Notes under the pieces: generated by a model
Seen by the model: only the letters and a program-made list of their open reading frames with translations
The model's database searches: none
Told to the model about the DNA's origin: nothing
Shown here: piece by piece, positions 36,207 to 44,759 of the stretch
Layout of the letters: each line of letters begins with the position of its first letter
How positions within the stretch are numbered: position 1 is the first letter of the stretch
NCBI RefSeq assembly: GCF_049856295.1
Contig: NZ_JBNDMZ010000012.1
Location: forward strand, 107,255-171,254
DNA: 64,000 bases
Reading direction: 5' to 3'
Source of the DNA: JB111 sp049856295
GTDB taxonomy: Bacteria > Actinomycetota > Actinomycetes > Actinomycetales > Actinomycetaceae
Program-made: the position numbers and the translations under genes

Positions 36207-38425
36207 CGACCGCACAGTCCGCCGGCGCGCCAGGGTCCGACGATCGGGTCGAGCGCGCAGGCCTGGACGTCTACGCGCCGCTGGCCGCCTTCGTCGAGGA
36301 CGAGGCCCTGCCTGGCACCGGCATCGACGCCGACGCTTTCTGGGGCGGCCTCGCCTCGATCATCGCCGACCTCACGCCGGAGAACCGCCGCCTGCTGGGC
36401 GTGCGCGACGAGCTCCAGGCCGCGATCGACCAGTACCACAAGGACCAGCCCGGCCTGCCGGACCCCGCCAAGTACACGGAGTTCCTGCGGGAGATCGGCT
36501 ACCTCGTCGAGGAGCCGGCGGACTTCACCATCACGACGACGAAGGTCGACACCGAGGTCGCCGACGTCGCCGGTCCGCAGCTCGTGGTGCCCCTCCTCAA
36601 CGCCCGCTTCGCCATCAACGCCGCGAACGCCCGCTGGGGCTCGCTCTACGACGCCCTGTACGGCACGGACGCGATCGCCGACGAGGGCGAGCTCGCCCGC
36701 GGCACGGAGTTCAACACCGCCCGCGCGGCGGAGGTCGTGCGCCGCGGCCGCGAGATCCTCGACCAGTCCGTCCCGCTGGAGAGCGGCTCGCACGCCGACG
36801 CCACCGCCTACCGGGTCGAGGACGGCGCGCTGCGCGTCGACATCGCCGGAGCAGACTCCGCCGCCGGCACCACCACCGGCCTCGCCGACCCGAGCGCCTT
36901 CGTCGGCTATACGGGCGACGCCGCCGCCCCGGCCACTGTGCTCCTCGTCCACAACAAGCTGCACCTCGAGCTCGTCGTCGACCACTCGGGCGCGATCGGC
37001 TCCACCGACTCGGCGGGCGTGCAGGACATCGTCGTCGAGTCCGCGATCTCCACGATCATGGACCTCGAGGACTCGGTGGCCGCCGTCGTGCCGGCGGACA
37101 AGGTCCTCGGCTACCGCAACTGGCGCGAGCTCGTCAGCGGCACGCTGACGGAGGAGGTGACGAAGAACGGCCGCACCTTCACCCGTTCCCTCAACCCCGA
37201 CCGCGAGTACACCGGCGCCGACGGCACGCCCCTGGTGCTCCCGGGCCGCTCCCTGCTGTGGATCCGCAACGTCGGCCACCTCATGCGCACGGACGCGGTG
37301 AAGGACGCCGAGGGGCAGGACGTGTTCGAGGGCATCCTCGACGCCGCGATCACCGCGCTCGGTACCCTCCCGGACCTGTCCGGCGAGCGCGCGGGCACGA
37401 ACTCGCGCGAGGGCTCGATCTACGTCGTCAAGCCCAAGATGCACGGGCCGGCGGAGGTCGCGTTCGCGGCCGAGCTCTTCTCCCGCGTCGAGGCGCTCCT
37501 CGGCCTCGAGCACGGCACGATCAAGATGGGCATCATGGACGAGGAGCGGCGCACCACCGTCAACCTCCGCGCCGCGATCGCCGAGGCCGCGGACCGCGTG
37601 GCGTTCATCAACACCGGCTTCCTCGACCGCACGGGCGACGAGATCCACACCTCCCTGCACGCCGGCGTCGTCCTGCCCAAGGGGCAGATCAAGGGCCTCG
37701 AGCTCATGGCCGCCTACGAGACGGCCAACGTCGACGCGGGCCTGCGCGCCGGGTTCTCGGGCAAGGCGCAGATCGGCAAGGGGATGTGGGCGGCGCCCGA
37801 CCTCATGGCGGACATGCTCGAGCAGAAGGGCGCGCACCCTCGCACGGGTGCGAACACGGCATGGGTGCCCTCGCCGACGGCCGCGACCCTGCACGCGCTG
37901 CACTACCTCGAGGTCGACGTCGACGCCGTGCGCGCCGAGATCACCGGCCGCGAGCCGCAGAGCGTCGACCCGATCCTCGTCCCGCCGCTGACGGACCAGG
38001 ACCTCTCCGATGACGACGTGCGCTCGTCGCTCGACGACAACGTCCAGTCGATCCTCGGCTACGTGGTGCGCTGGATCGACCAGGGCGTCGGCTGCTCGAA
38101 GGTCCCGGACATCAACGGCATCGCGCTCATGGAGGACCGCGCCACGCTGCGGATCTCCTCGCAGCTCCTGGCGAACTGGCTGCACCACGGCGTGATCACG
38201 GTGGCCGACGTCGACGACGCCCTGCAGCGCCTCGCCCCCGTGGTCGACGAGCAGAACGCCGGCGACCCGAACTACGAGGCGCTCATCGGCGAGGACGGGC
38301 CCGGCGTGGCCTTCCGGGCCGCGCGGGCCCTGATCGTCGAGGGTGCGGACCAGCCCAACGGGTACACCGAGCCGATCCTCCACCGGATGCGACGCGAGAA
38401 GCTCGGGGCGCCTCCGCAGGTCTGA
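36203..38425 (+). CDS. glcB: Malate synthase G
   Basis: A 740-residue glyoxylate-cycle enzyme condensing acetyl-CoA and glyoxylate. Recognisable segments: ANARWGSLYDALYGTDAI, SAISTIMDLEDSVAAV (metal-binding Glu/Asp), LWIRNVGHLMRTDAV, YVVKPKMHGPAEV, GIMDEERRTTVNL, FINTGFLDRTGDEIHTS, and NTAWVPSPTAATLHALHY. Isoform G length (about 720-740). The ATG at 36203 has AAGGAG at 36189-36194 and also overlaps the stop of a possible leader peptide. It fits with the fatty-acid cluster downstream and with pckG for growth on acetate or lipids. Confidence 0.97.
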   Translation: MTTAQSAGAPGSDDRVERAGLDVYAPLAAFVEDEALPGTGIDADAFWGGLASIIADLTPENRRLLGVRDELQAAIDQYHKDQPGLPDPAKYTEFLREIGYLVEEPADFTITTTKVDTEVADVAGPQLVVPLLNARFAINAANARWGSLYDALYGTDAIADEGELARGTEFNTARAAEVVRRGREILDQSVPLESGSHADATAYRVEDGALRVDIAGADSAAGTTTGLADPSAFVGYTGDAAAPATVLLVHNKLHLELVVDHSGAIGSTDSAGVQDIVVESAISTIMDLEDSVAAVVPADKVLGYRNWRELVSGTLTEEVTKNGRTFTRSLNPDREYTGADGTPLVLPGRSLLWIRNVGHLMRTDAVKDAEGQDVFEGILDAAITALGTLPDLSGERAGTNSREGSIYVVKPKMHGPAEVAFAAELFSRVEALLGLEHGTIKMGIMDEERRTTVNLRAAIAEAADRVAFINTGFLDRTGDEIHTSLHAGVVLPKGQIKGLELMAAYETANVDAGLRAGFSGKAQIGKGMWAAPDLMADMLEQKGAHPRTGANTAWVPSPTAATLHALHYLEVDVDAVRAEITGREPQSVDPILVPPLTDQDLSDDDVRSSLDDNVQSILGYVVRWIDQGVGCSKVPDINGIALMEDRATLRISSQLLANWLHHGVITVADVDDALQRLAPVVDEQNAGDPNYEALIGEDGPGVAFRAARALIVEGADQPNGYTEPILHRMRREKLGAPPQV

Positions 38426-38452
38426 GGGTCGTCTGGACGTCGATCGTCTGTG

Positions 38453-38496
38453 GTCGCCCCCGCTGCTGACCGCCTCCCGGTGAGCAAGCGGGGGCG
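38453..38496. terminator. Hairpin between convergent glcB and ABC-F genes
   Basis: TCGCCCCCGCT (38453-38463) pairs perfectly with AGCGGGGGCGA (38486-38496) around a 22-nt loop; it can serve both genes. Confidence 0.65.
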
Positions 38497-38567
38497 ATCT
38501 GCATCGGCCCGATGCCCCTGGGGCCGGTGCACCTGGGTTCGGTGGTTCTGGGCCCAGTGTCCGGGGC

Positions 38568-40475
38568 TCAGTCCGCCTCGGTGAGCCGGCCGGCGTCCAT
38601 GTGCCAACGCCGCGTCGCACGCACGCCGCCGAGCATCCGGCGGTCGTGCGTCACCAGCAGGACGGTGCCGCCGAACGAGTCGACGGCCTGCTCGAGCTGC
38701 TCGACGGCGGGCAGGTCGAGGTGGTTCGTCGGCTCGTCGAGCACGAGGAAGTTGACCCCGCGCGCCTGGAGGAGCGCGAGCGCGGCGCGGGTGCGCTCGC
38801 CGGGGGAGAGGGAGCCTGACGGTCGCGTCGCGCGGTCGCCGGCGAGCCCGAACTTGGCGAGCAGCGTGCGGGACTCCTCGGGCGAGAGGCCGGAGGCGTC
38901 GGTGAACGTCCTGGTCAGAGGCTCGTTTCCGTCGAACGTGTCGCGGGCCTGATCCACCTCCCCGACGACGACGCCCGACCCGAGCGATGCCCGTCCCTCG
39001 TCGGGGGCGAGCCGCCCGAGCAGGAGCGCGAGCAGGGTCGACTTCCCCGAGCCGTTCGCGCCCGTGAGGACTACGCGGTCGCCCCACGACATCTCGGCGG
39101 TGACCGGCCCGAGCGTGAAGGTGCCCGCGGAGGGCTGGTGAGCTGCGTCGTCGCGGGGCGAGTCCGTGGGGCGAGCGGAGCCTGCGGCGCCGGCGAGCGG
39201 TGAGGTGGCTGCGGAGCCGAGGGTGACGACGGCGTCGTCGAGCGTGGCGACGACCGTGCCCGAGCGCGGCGCCTCGGCCACCGTCATCCGCAGCTGCCAC
39301 TCCTTGCGGGGCTCGGGGACCTCCTCGAGGCGTTCGATCGCGCGCTCGGTCTGGGAGATCTTCGCCGCGAGCTTCTCGGTACGGGCCTTGGCCGCGTGGA
39401 TGATGTGCTTGTCGCCGTCGGTGGCCTTCTTGCGGGCGTTCCGGATGCCCGTGGAGGTCCACTCCTTCTGCTGCTGGTGGCGGGCCTTGAGGCCGGAGAC
39501 CTTGTCGGCGTAGGCGTCGTAGGCCTCGCGGGCCCGGCGGCGGGCCACGGCGCGTTCGGCCAGGTAGGACTCGTAGCCGCCGTCGTAGACGGACACCTGG
39601 TGCTGCGCGGAGTCGATCTCGACGATGCCGGTGGTCGTGCGCGCGAGGAACTCGCGGTCGTGGCTGACGACGACGATGCCCTGCCGCGCCCCCGCCACGA
39701 ACGTCTCGAGCTGCTCGAGCCCGGCGAGATCGAGGTCGTTGGTGGGCTCGTCGAGCAGGAGGATGTCGTAGCGCTGGAGGAGGAGCACGGCGAGCGACGC
39801 GCGGGCCGCCTCGCCGCCCGAGAGCGTGGTGGTCGCGGCGTCGAGCTCGGCGGCCAGCCCGAGCCGTGAGACGACCTCCGCCGTGCGTTCGGCCAGGTCG
39901 GCGCCACCGAGGGCGAGCCATCTGTCGAGCGCGGTCGCGTACCGGTCCTCGGCAGCGCGGCCGGGATCGGTGGCGGCGAGCGCGGCCGCGGCGTCGTTCA
40001 TCTCGGCCTCCGCCGCCGCGACCCCCGTGCGACGCCCGATCATCGCCGCGAGCGTCTCGCCGGGCCGGCGGTCGGGCTCCTGGGCAAGAAGCCCGACGGT
40101 CGCCGTCGGGGGTGCGAGCACCACCTGCCCGCTGACCTCCGGCCCCCCGTCGTCGAGATTGCGGTTGGGAGCACCCGACCCGGCCGTGCTGTCGTCGAGA
40201 TTGCGGTTGGTGGCCCGCGTGCCGGCGCTCTCGTCGAGATTGCGGTTGGGAGCTCGTCCGGTCGTATCGGCATGTCCGCCCCCATGGTCGAGAGTGTGGT
40301 CCAGCGAACGCGTGTCGGCCGCGGCAAGAATCTCGAGCAAGGTCGACTTGCCCGCGCCGTTGGGACCCGCGAGGCCCCACACCTCGCCCGGTGCGACGGT
40401 CAGGTCGAGGTCCGAGAACAGCTCGCGTGGGCCCCGGAGGGCGCGCAGCCCGATCGCGCGCAGGGTGGCAGACAT
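38568..40475 (-). CDS. ABC-F family ATPase carrying an in-frame repeat array
   Basis: A 635-residue duplicated ATPase without membrane segments; ABC-F proteins act on the ribosome (translation factors or antibiotic protection). First ATPase: Walker A GPNGAGKS at about 37-44, signature LSGGEAARASLA, Walker B ILLLDEPTNDLDL. Then the linker with a charged coiled coil (KARTEKLAAKISQTERAIERLEE) and a second ATPase with TGANGSGKS, LSPGERTRAALAL and FLVLDEPTNHLDL. Residues 55-110 interrupt the first domain just after Walker A and contain three NRNLDE/D peptides plus one DHTLDHG, encoded by four copies of the dispersed repeat. ABC-F proteins lack this segment. The leaderless ATG at 40475 follows TACGCT by 7 nt. 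Confidence 0.92.
   Translation of the reverse strand: MSATLRAIGLRALRGPRELFSDLDLTVAPGEVWGLAGPNGAGKSTLLEILAAADTRSLDHTLDHGGGHADTTGRAPNRNLDESAGTRATNRNLDDSTAGSGAPNRNLDDGGPEVSGQVVLAPPTATVGLLAQEPDRRPGETLAAMIGRRTGVAAAEAEMNDAAAALAATDPGRAAEDRYATALDRWLALGGADLAERTAEVVSRLGLAAELDAATTTLSGGEAARASLAVLLLQRYDILLLDEPTNDLDLAGLEQLETFVAGARQGIVVVSHDREFLARTTTGIVEIDSAQHQVSVYDGGYESYLAERAVARRRAREAYDAYADKVSGLKARHQQQKEWTSTGIRNARKKATDGDKHIIHAAKARTEKLAAKISQTERAIERLEEVPEPRKEWQLRMTVAEAPRSGTVVATLDDAVVTLGSAATSPLAGAAGSARPTDSPRDDAAHQPSAGTFTLGPVTAEMSWGDRVVLTGANGSGKSTLLALLLGRLAPDEGRASLGSGVVVGEVDQARDTFDGNEPLTRTFTDASGLSPEESRTLLAKFGLAGDRATRPSGSLSPGERTRAALALLQARGVNFLVLDEPTNHLDLPAVEQLEQAVDSFGGTVLLVTHDRRMLGGVRATRRWHMDAGRLTEAD
40151..40302. 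repeat. Four-copy repeat array inside the ABC-F coding sequence
   Basis: Leftward A copies at 40151-40172, 40193-40210 and 40232-40253 and a leftward B copy at 40286-40302. On the mRNA strand they read B A A A. The host frame stays open through all four, giving the NRNLDE/D-type peptides. Confidence 0.9.
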
Positions 40476-40482
40476 GGGCGCC

Positions 40483-40488
40483 AGCGTA
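40483..40488 (-). promoter_or_regulatory. Leaderless -10 hexamer of the ABC-F gene
   Basis: TACGCT on the bottom strand, 7 nt before the ATG. Confidence 0.45.
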
Positions 40489-40685
40489 GGTCGGGCCCTG
40501 CCGGTGGCCGAACTCATTCCGGTGGGGAGCGACTCGGCTCTCACGGACGTGTCGTGAGGTGCTCCAGTGGTGCGGGATACGGGTGTGACTGCCCTGATCA
40601 GCAGTGGTGTTCCCGCACCCCGCACGCAGCCATAACGGGGCCGAACGACCAGGTGTCCGGTGGGTGACGGACCGGTGTCGGGCCG

Positions 40686-40756
40686 TGCTCCACAGGATGT
40701 TCGGCTTGTCCACGGGTGTGTGCACACGGGTGTGGACACAGCCTGTGGACAAGCCG
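40686..40756. promoter_or_regulatory. Cluster of four DnaA-box-like sites in a 12-bp inverted repeat
   Basis: TTGTCCACG (40706-40714), TGTGGACAC (40731-40739), TGTGGACAA (40744-40752, a perfect TTGTCCACA on the other strand) and TGCTCCACA (40686-40694). The outer strong sites lie in CGGCTTGTCCAC / GTGGACAAGCCG (40702-40713, 40745-40756). The 289-bp interval 40476-40764 holds no gene. No dnaA or dnaN is near, so a DnaA-titrating or regulatory site is more likely than oriC (inference). Confidence 0.5.
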
Positions 40757-40764
40757 GCGGTCGG

Positions 40765-41940
40765 TCAGCTCCCCGCGGTCGTCACGACGGTCGTCGCGTG
40801 GACCTTGCCGCGCTTGGGGTCCCATACCACGCTCCGGGTTGTGATCGGCCCGTTATCAGCCTCGCGATGCTCGACAGCCCCCGCGTAGGGCGCCCCTGAT
40901 GCCTGCATCACATCGTTGACCTGCGCATACGCCACCTTCGCCGGAAGAATCACCGGCGACCCGAACTCCACGTCCCACGTGGTGGACCCGGGGCGACCGG
41001 CCGCGTGGAGCGCCCGCGCGGCCGTGTACATGCCGTGCGCGATGCGCCGCGGGAACCCGAACGCGCGCGCTCCCAAACGGGAGGTGTGGATCGGATTGCG
41101 ATCCCGCGAGACCTGTGCATAGGTGTGGATGTCGCTCTCGGAGACCGCCCACAGCGCCTGCGGACGGTGCGGGATCTCGACGCGCGGCCGCTCCTCGGCT
41201 GCCGGCCCGCGGTCGAGTCCGGTCGGAGCCGAGCCCTTGGCCAGGTACGTCGCTCGTCCGGACCACACGGGCTCGCCCTTCGAGGTGCGTGCGAGGACCG
41301 ACAGATCGACCGTCGTCCCCCGCTTGTGCTCCCGCGCGTCGTGCGCCCAGGCGGTCACGGTGAGCTCCTCGCCGAGGCGCACCGGCCGCGTCTGCGTGAT
41401 CCGGTTGGACACGTGGATCATGCCGAGCGGCGAGAACGGGAAGTCCGCCCGCGCCATGAGTGCCACGGCCAACGGGAACGCGAGGACGTGCACGAAGCCC
41501 GGGGGCAGCGTGTCGTCCACGGGCGCGCCCACGAGGTGCTGGTACGCGGTGAGGTGCTCGGCGTCGGCCCGGACGGGACCGGCAGCCAGCGCCACCTCGG
41601 GCAGCCCCGCCGCCGGCCGCGAGGCGAGGACGGCCTGCGCCGAGCGCCCGAGCACGGTCCGGTAGGTGGCCCCGAGCGGCGGGACGTCCCCGACCTCCTC
41701 GACCCGGAACGACGACGGAGGACCGAAGAACGCACCGTCGTCGTCGGAGGTTTCTCCGCTGTTCCGGTCGGAGTCCAGCGTCCCCTCGCGCGTGTACGGC
41801 GATGCGCTCGCGTGCCGCGGAGAGGTCTGCTCGCTCGCCGAACGGGGGAGGGAGCCGGACCGATCACCGGCGGACATCCCCTTGTTCGTCGCACCGGGGA
41901 GGTCGCCCGACGGCTCCGGGTGGTACGTCCCGTTGGTCAT
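40765..41940 (-). CDS. htdX: MaoC-like hydratase (HtdX-type)
   Basis: A 391-residue double-hotdog hydratase. The C-terminal hotdog holds the hydratase-2 motif SRDRNPIHTSRLGARAFGFPRRIAHGM, with catalytic Asp/His in DRNPIH. This class hydrates trans-2-enoyl thioesters to (R)-3-hydroxyacyl products. The first ~75 residues are a disordered Ser/Asp/Gly-rich extension. Seven bases separate it from fabG4 upstream, making an htdX-fabG4-fadA2 operon with the same gene set as the mycobacterial Rv0241c-Rv0243 region. The symbol rests on that synteny. Confidence 0.85.
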   Translation of the reverse strand: MTNGTYHPEPSGDLPGATNKGMSAGDRSGSLPRSASEQTSPRHASASPYTREGTLDSDRNSGETSDDDGAFFGPPSSFRVEEVGDVPPLGATYRTVLGRSAQAVLASRPAAGLPEVALAAGPVRADAEHLTAYQHLVGAPVDDTLPPGFVHVLAFPLAVALMARADFPFSPLGMIHVSNRITQTRPVRLGEELTVTAWAHDAREHKRGTTVDLSVLARTSKGEPVWSGRATYLAKGSAPTGLDRGPAAEERPRVEIPHRPQALWAVSESDIHTYAQVSRDRNPIHTSRLGARAFGFPRRIAHGMYTAARALHAAGRPGSTTWDVEFGSPVILPAKVAYAQVNDVMQASGAPYAGAVEHREADNGPITTRSVVWDPKRGKVHATTVVTTAGS

Positions 41941-41947
41941 CGCGGGA

Positions 41948-43327
41948 TCACTTCCCCACGAGGAGCTGGCCGCACACGCGCAGCACCTCGCCGTTGACGC
42001 CACCGGCCTGCGGGGAGGCGAGGAACGCGATCGCCTCGGCCACGTCGACCGGGAGCCCGCCCTGCTGCAGCGAGGACATCCGCCGGGACATCTGGCGCGG
42101 CACCGGCGGGATCTTCGCCGTCATGTCCGTCTCGATGAACCCGGGCGCCACGGCGTTGGCAGTCCCGCCGGATGCCGCCATCAGCGGGGCCAGCGCGCGG
42201 GTCATCCCGATGATCCCGGACTTCGCGTACCCGTAGTTCGTCTGGCCGCGGTTGCCGGCGATGCCGGAGGTCGAGGCCAGCGAGATGATCCTTGGAGCGT
42301 GCGCGGCGTCGCCGAGCACGCCGGGCTCCACGAACGTCTCGTTCATCGTCACGGGAGCGGCGATGTTGACCGCGAGCAGGTCGGCAAACCGGTCCTCGGT
42401 CATGTTGGCGAGCAGCTTGTCCCGCAGGATCCCGGCGTTGTGCACCACCACGTCGAGCCGGCCGTACCGCGCGTGGGCGGCGGCGAGGATCCTCTCAGCG
42501 GCGTCCTCGCGCGTGACGTCGAGCTGCACGGCGATGCCGCCGGCCTTGTTGACCGTGGAGGCCAGGGCCTCGCCGGCGGCGGGCACGTCGATGCCGACCA
42601 CGTGGGCGCCGTCCCGGGCGACCACGCGCGCGATCTCCGCGCCGATGCCGCGCGCGGCACCGGTCACCGCGACGACGAGACCCGTGAGCGGGCGCGCCCA
42701 GTCCGCGGGCGCCTCCCCGCCGGGACCGGCCGCAAGGACCTGACCGTCGACGAACGCCGAGCGCGCCGACAGCAGGAACCGGGCGGCACCCGCCGGCGAC
42801 GGATCGCCCGCAGACACGCCCCCGACCAGGGCGATCGCGTTCCCGGTCGCCCCGGCGCGCAGCTCCTTGGCGAGCGACCGGACGAACCCGTCCACACCCG
42901 CTCGGGCGGCCGCGAGCCTCGGCGCGTCCCCCTCCTCGGCGGCCCGGGAGACCACGAGCACCCGGCCGTTCGGCGCGAGGTCACGCAGCGTCCCACCCAC
43001 CTCGAGCGCCGGGTCGGTGAGGTCGGCGCTCCGCTCGAGCCCGGTCGCCACGAGCACGACGGCGCCGAGCTTCCGCGAGGCCCCCGGACCGGCGTCGCGG
43101 CGGACGTCGGCGCCCCAGGCGAGCAGGTGCTCCACCAGGGCCTCGGAGTCGACCCGCGCGGCGTCGGACCCGTCGGTGAGGACGAGAACCGGCCCCGGCG
43201 TCAGCGGGGAGTCGACCGCCGTAAGGTCGTCGGTGCGGCGCAGGACCGCGGGCCGGGGCAGGCCGAGCTGCTTGGCGACCGCACTGCCCGCGCCGCCGTT
43301 GACGAAGGAGAGGTAGGAGTCGTTCAC
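41948..43327 (-). CDS. fabG4: High-molecular-weight 3-oxoacyl thioester reductase FabG4
   Basis: A 459-residue SDR with an N-terminal flavodoxin-like, non-catalytic domain (about 1-215) and a C-terminal FabG domain: VAVTGAARGIGAEIA (nucleotide-binding), VVHNAGILRDKLL, SLASTSGIAGNRGQTNYGYAKSG with the Tyr-x-x-x-Lys pair, and NAVAPGFIETDMT. The long form is typical of FabG4, which reduces 3-oxoacyl-CoA. The GTG start overlaps the thiolase stop (GTGA). Confidence 0.92.
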   Translation of the reverse strand: MNDSYLSFVNGGAGSAVAKQLGLPRPAVLRRTDDLTAVDSPLTPGPVLVLTDGSDAARVDSEALVEHLLAWGADVRRDAGPGASRKLGAVVLVATGLERSADLTDPALEVGGTLRDLAPNGRVLVVSRAAEEGDAPRLAAARAGVDGFVRSLAKELRAGATGNAIALVGGVSAGDPSPAGAARFLLSARSAFVDGQVLAAGPGGEAPADWARPLTGLVVAVTGAARGIGAEIARVVARDGAHVVGIDVPAAGEALASTVNKAGGIAVQLDVTREDAAERILAAAHARYGRLDVVVHNAGILRDKLLANMTEDRFADLLAVNIAAPVTMNETFVEPGVLGDAAHAPRIISLASTSGIAGNRGQTNYGYAKSGIIGMTRALAPLMAASGGTANAVAPGFIETDMTAKIPPVPRQMSRRMSSLQQGGLPVDVAEAIAFLASPQAGGVNGEVLRVCGQLLVGK

Positions 43328-44655
43328 GCCGCCTCCAGGATCATCGCGACGGCCTGGCCGCCGGCCGCGCACACCGAGATGAGTCCGAGGGCCTTCTCGC
43401 CGGGGCGGACCTGGGACTCGCCACGCTCGGCGAGGAGCTTGGACAGCGTGCCGACGATCCGGCCGCCGGTCGCGGCGAACGGGTGCCCGGCGGCGAGCGA
43501 GGAGCCCGCCACGTTGAGGCGGCTGCGGTCCACGGTGCCCACGGGCTCGCTGCGGCCGAGGCGCTCGCGCGCGAAGGTCTCGTCCTCGAGCGCCGCCAGG
43601 GTGGAGAGCACGGTGGACGCGAAGGCCTCGTGGATCTCGACGAGGTCGAAGTCCGCGAGCGTGAGGCCGGTGCGCTCGAGCAGGGCGGGGATCGCGAACG
43701 CGCCGCCCATCAGCAGGCCCTGCGCGCCGTCGACGAAGGAGACCGCGCCGGGCTGCGCGTCGACCACGTGCGCGAGGACGGGCAGGCCACGCTCGGCGGC
43801 CCACTCGTCGGAGGAGAGCAGGACCGCGGAGGCGCCGTCGGACAGCGGGGTCGAGTTGCCGGCGGTCATCGTGGCCGGCGGCGCACCCTCGGGCAGGTTC
43901 TTGGTTCCGAAGACCGGCTTGAGCTTGCCCAGCTTCTCGAGCGACGTGTCCGGGCGCAGCGCCTCGTCCTTCGTCAGGCCCCGCAGCGGGGTGAGCAGGT
44001 CGTCGAAGAACCCGCGCTCGTACGCGGCGGCGAGGTTCTGGTGCGAGGCGAGCGCGAGCTCGTCCTGCGCCTCCCGGGTGATGCCCCACGCGGCGGTGGT
44101 CAGCGCCTGGTGCTCGCCCATCGAGAGGCCGGTCCGGGGCTCGTTGACGTCGGGCGCGACGGGCGCGAGGTCCGCCGGGCGGATCTTCGCGAACGCCTTG
44201 AGCCGGTCGGTGGTGGAACGGGCGCGCGAGGCCGTGAGCAGGATCCGGCGCAGCCTCTCGCTGACGACGATCGGGGCGTCCGACGCCGAGTCGGTCCCAC
44301 CCGCGACGCCGACCTCGATCTGGCCGAGCGCGATCTTGTTCGCCACTCCGACCGCGGCCTCCATGCCCGTGGCGCACGCGCGCTGGACGTCGTAGGCCGG
44401 CGTGGTGGGGTCGAGCGCGGTGCCGAGGACGGACTCGCGGGTGAGGTTGAAGTCCTTGGGCTGCTTGAGCACGGCGCCGGCCGCGACCTCGTCGAGGCGC
44501 TCGCCGGCGAGGCCGGTGCGGGCCACGAGGCCCTCGATCGCGGCCGTCAGCAGGTCCTTCGGGCTCAAGGAGCTGTAGGCCGAGCCGGCCTTGCCGAACG
44601 GGGTGCGGTTCGCGGCCACGACGGCGGCGCGGCGCGGGGTGGGCATGGGGATCAC
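43324..44655 (-). CDS. fadA2: Acetyl-CoA acyltransferase (thiolase, FadA2-like)
   Basis: A 443-residue thiolase. Nucleophile Cys in VQRACATGMEAA, the pentapeptide-like NVAGSSLAAGHPFAATGGR (His) and the C-terminal base in ISVCAAGGQAVAM. It carries out the final thiolysis of beta-oxidation, or condensation, with FabG4 and the hydratase. GTG at 44655 is preferred because GAGGA lies 5 nt upstream; ATG at 44646 is possible. The divergent TetR is the likely regulator. Confidence 0.93.
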   Translation of the reverse strand: MIPMPTPRRAAVVAANRTPFGKAGSAYSSLSPKDLLTAAIEGLVARTGLAGERLDEVAAGAVLKQPKDFNLTRESVLGTALDPTTPAYDVQRACATGMEAAVGVANKIALGQIEVGVAGGTDSASDAPIVVSERLRRILLTASRARSTTDRLKAFAKIRPADLAPVAPDVNEPRTGLSMGEHQALTTAAWGITREAQDELALASHQNLAAAYERGFFDDLLTPLRGLTKDEALRPDTSLEKLGKLKPVFGTKNLPEGAPPATMTAGNSTPLSDGASAVLLSSDEWAAERGLPVLAHVVDAQPGAVSFVDGAQGLLMGGAFAIPALLERTGLTLADFDLVEIHEAFASTVLSTLAALEDETFARERLGRSEPVGTVDRSRLNVAGSSLAAGHPFAATGGRIVGTLSKLLAERGESQVRPGEKALGLISVCAAGGQAVAMILEAA

Positions 44656-44689
44656 GTGGGTCCTCGCTTCGCTGGGACGGACGGGCGGA

Positions 44690-44695
44690 ACGGTA
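44690..44695 (-). promoter_or_regulatory. Candidate -10 element of the fadA2-fabG4-htdX operon
   Basis: TACCGT on the bottom strand, giving a leader of about 28 nt that includes the GAGGA site. Confidence 0.35.
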
Positions 44696-44736
44696 GACAG
44701 CCGGTCGGACGGCACGGAGAAAACTGGCCGGTACCG

Positions 44737-44753
44737 AAAGTACCTGATACTTT
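44737..44753. promoter_or_regulatory. Palindromic operator over the tetR promoter
   Basis: AAAGTA-CCTGA-TACTTT, perfect 6-bp arms. The right arm is the -10 TACTTT (44748-44753), 6 nt before the tetR ATG, so it is placed for autorepression. AT-rich arms stand out in this GC-rich background. Confidence 0.7.
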
Positions 44754-44759
44754 GAGTCC

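Noticed and set aside
40686..40756. Chromosomal origin of replication
   Set aside because: Only four DnaA-like boxes, no AT-rich unwinding stretch and no dnaA, dnaN or rpmH nearby.
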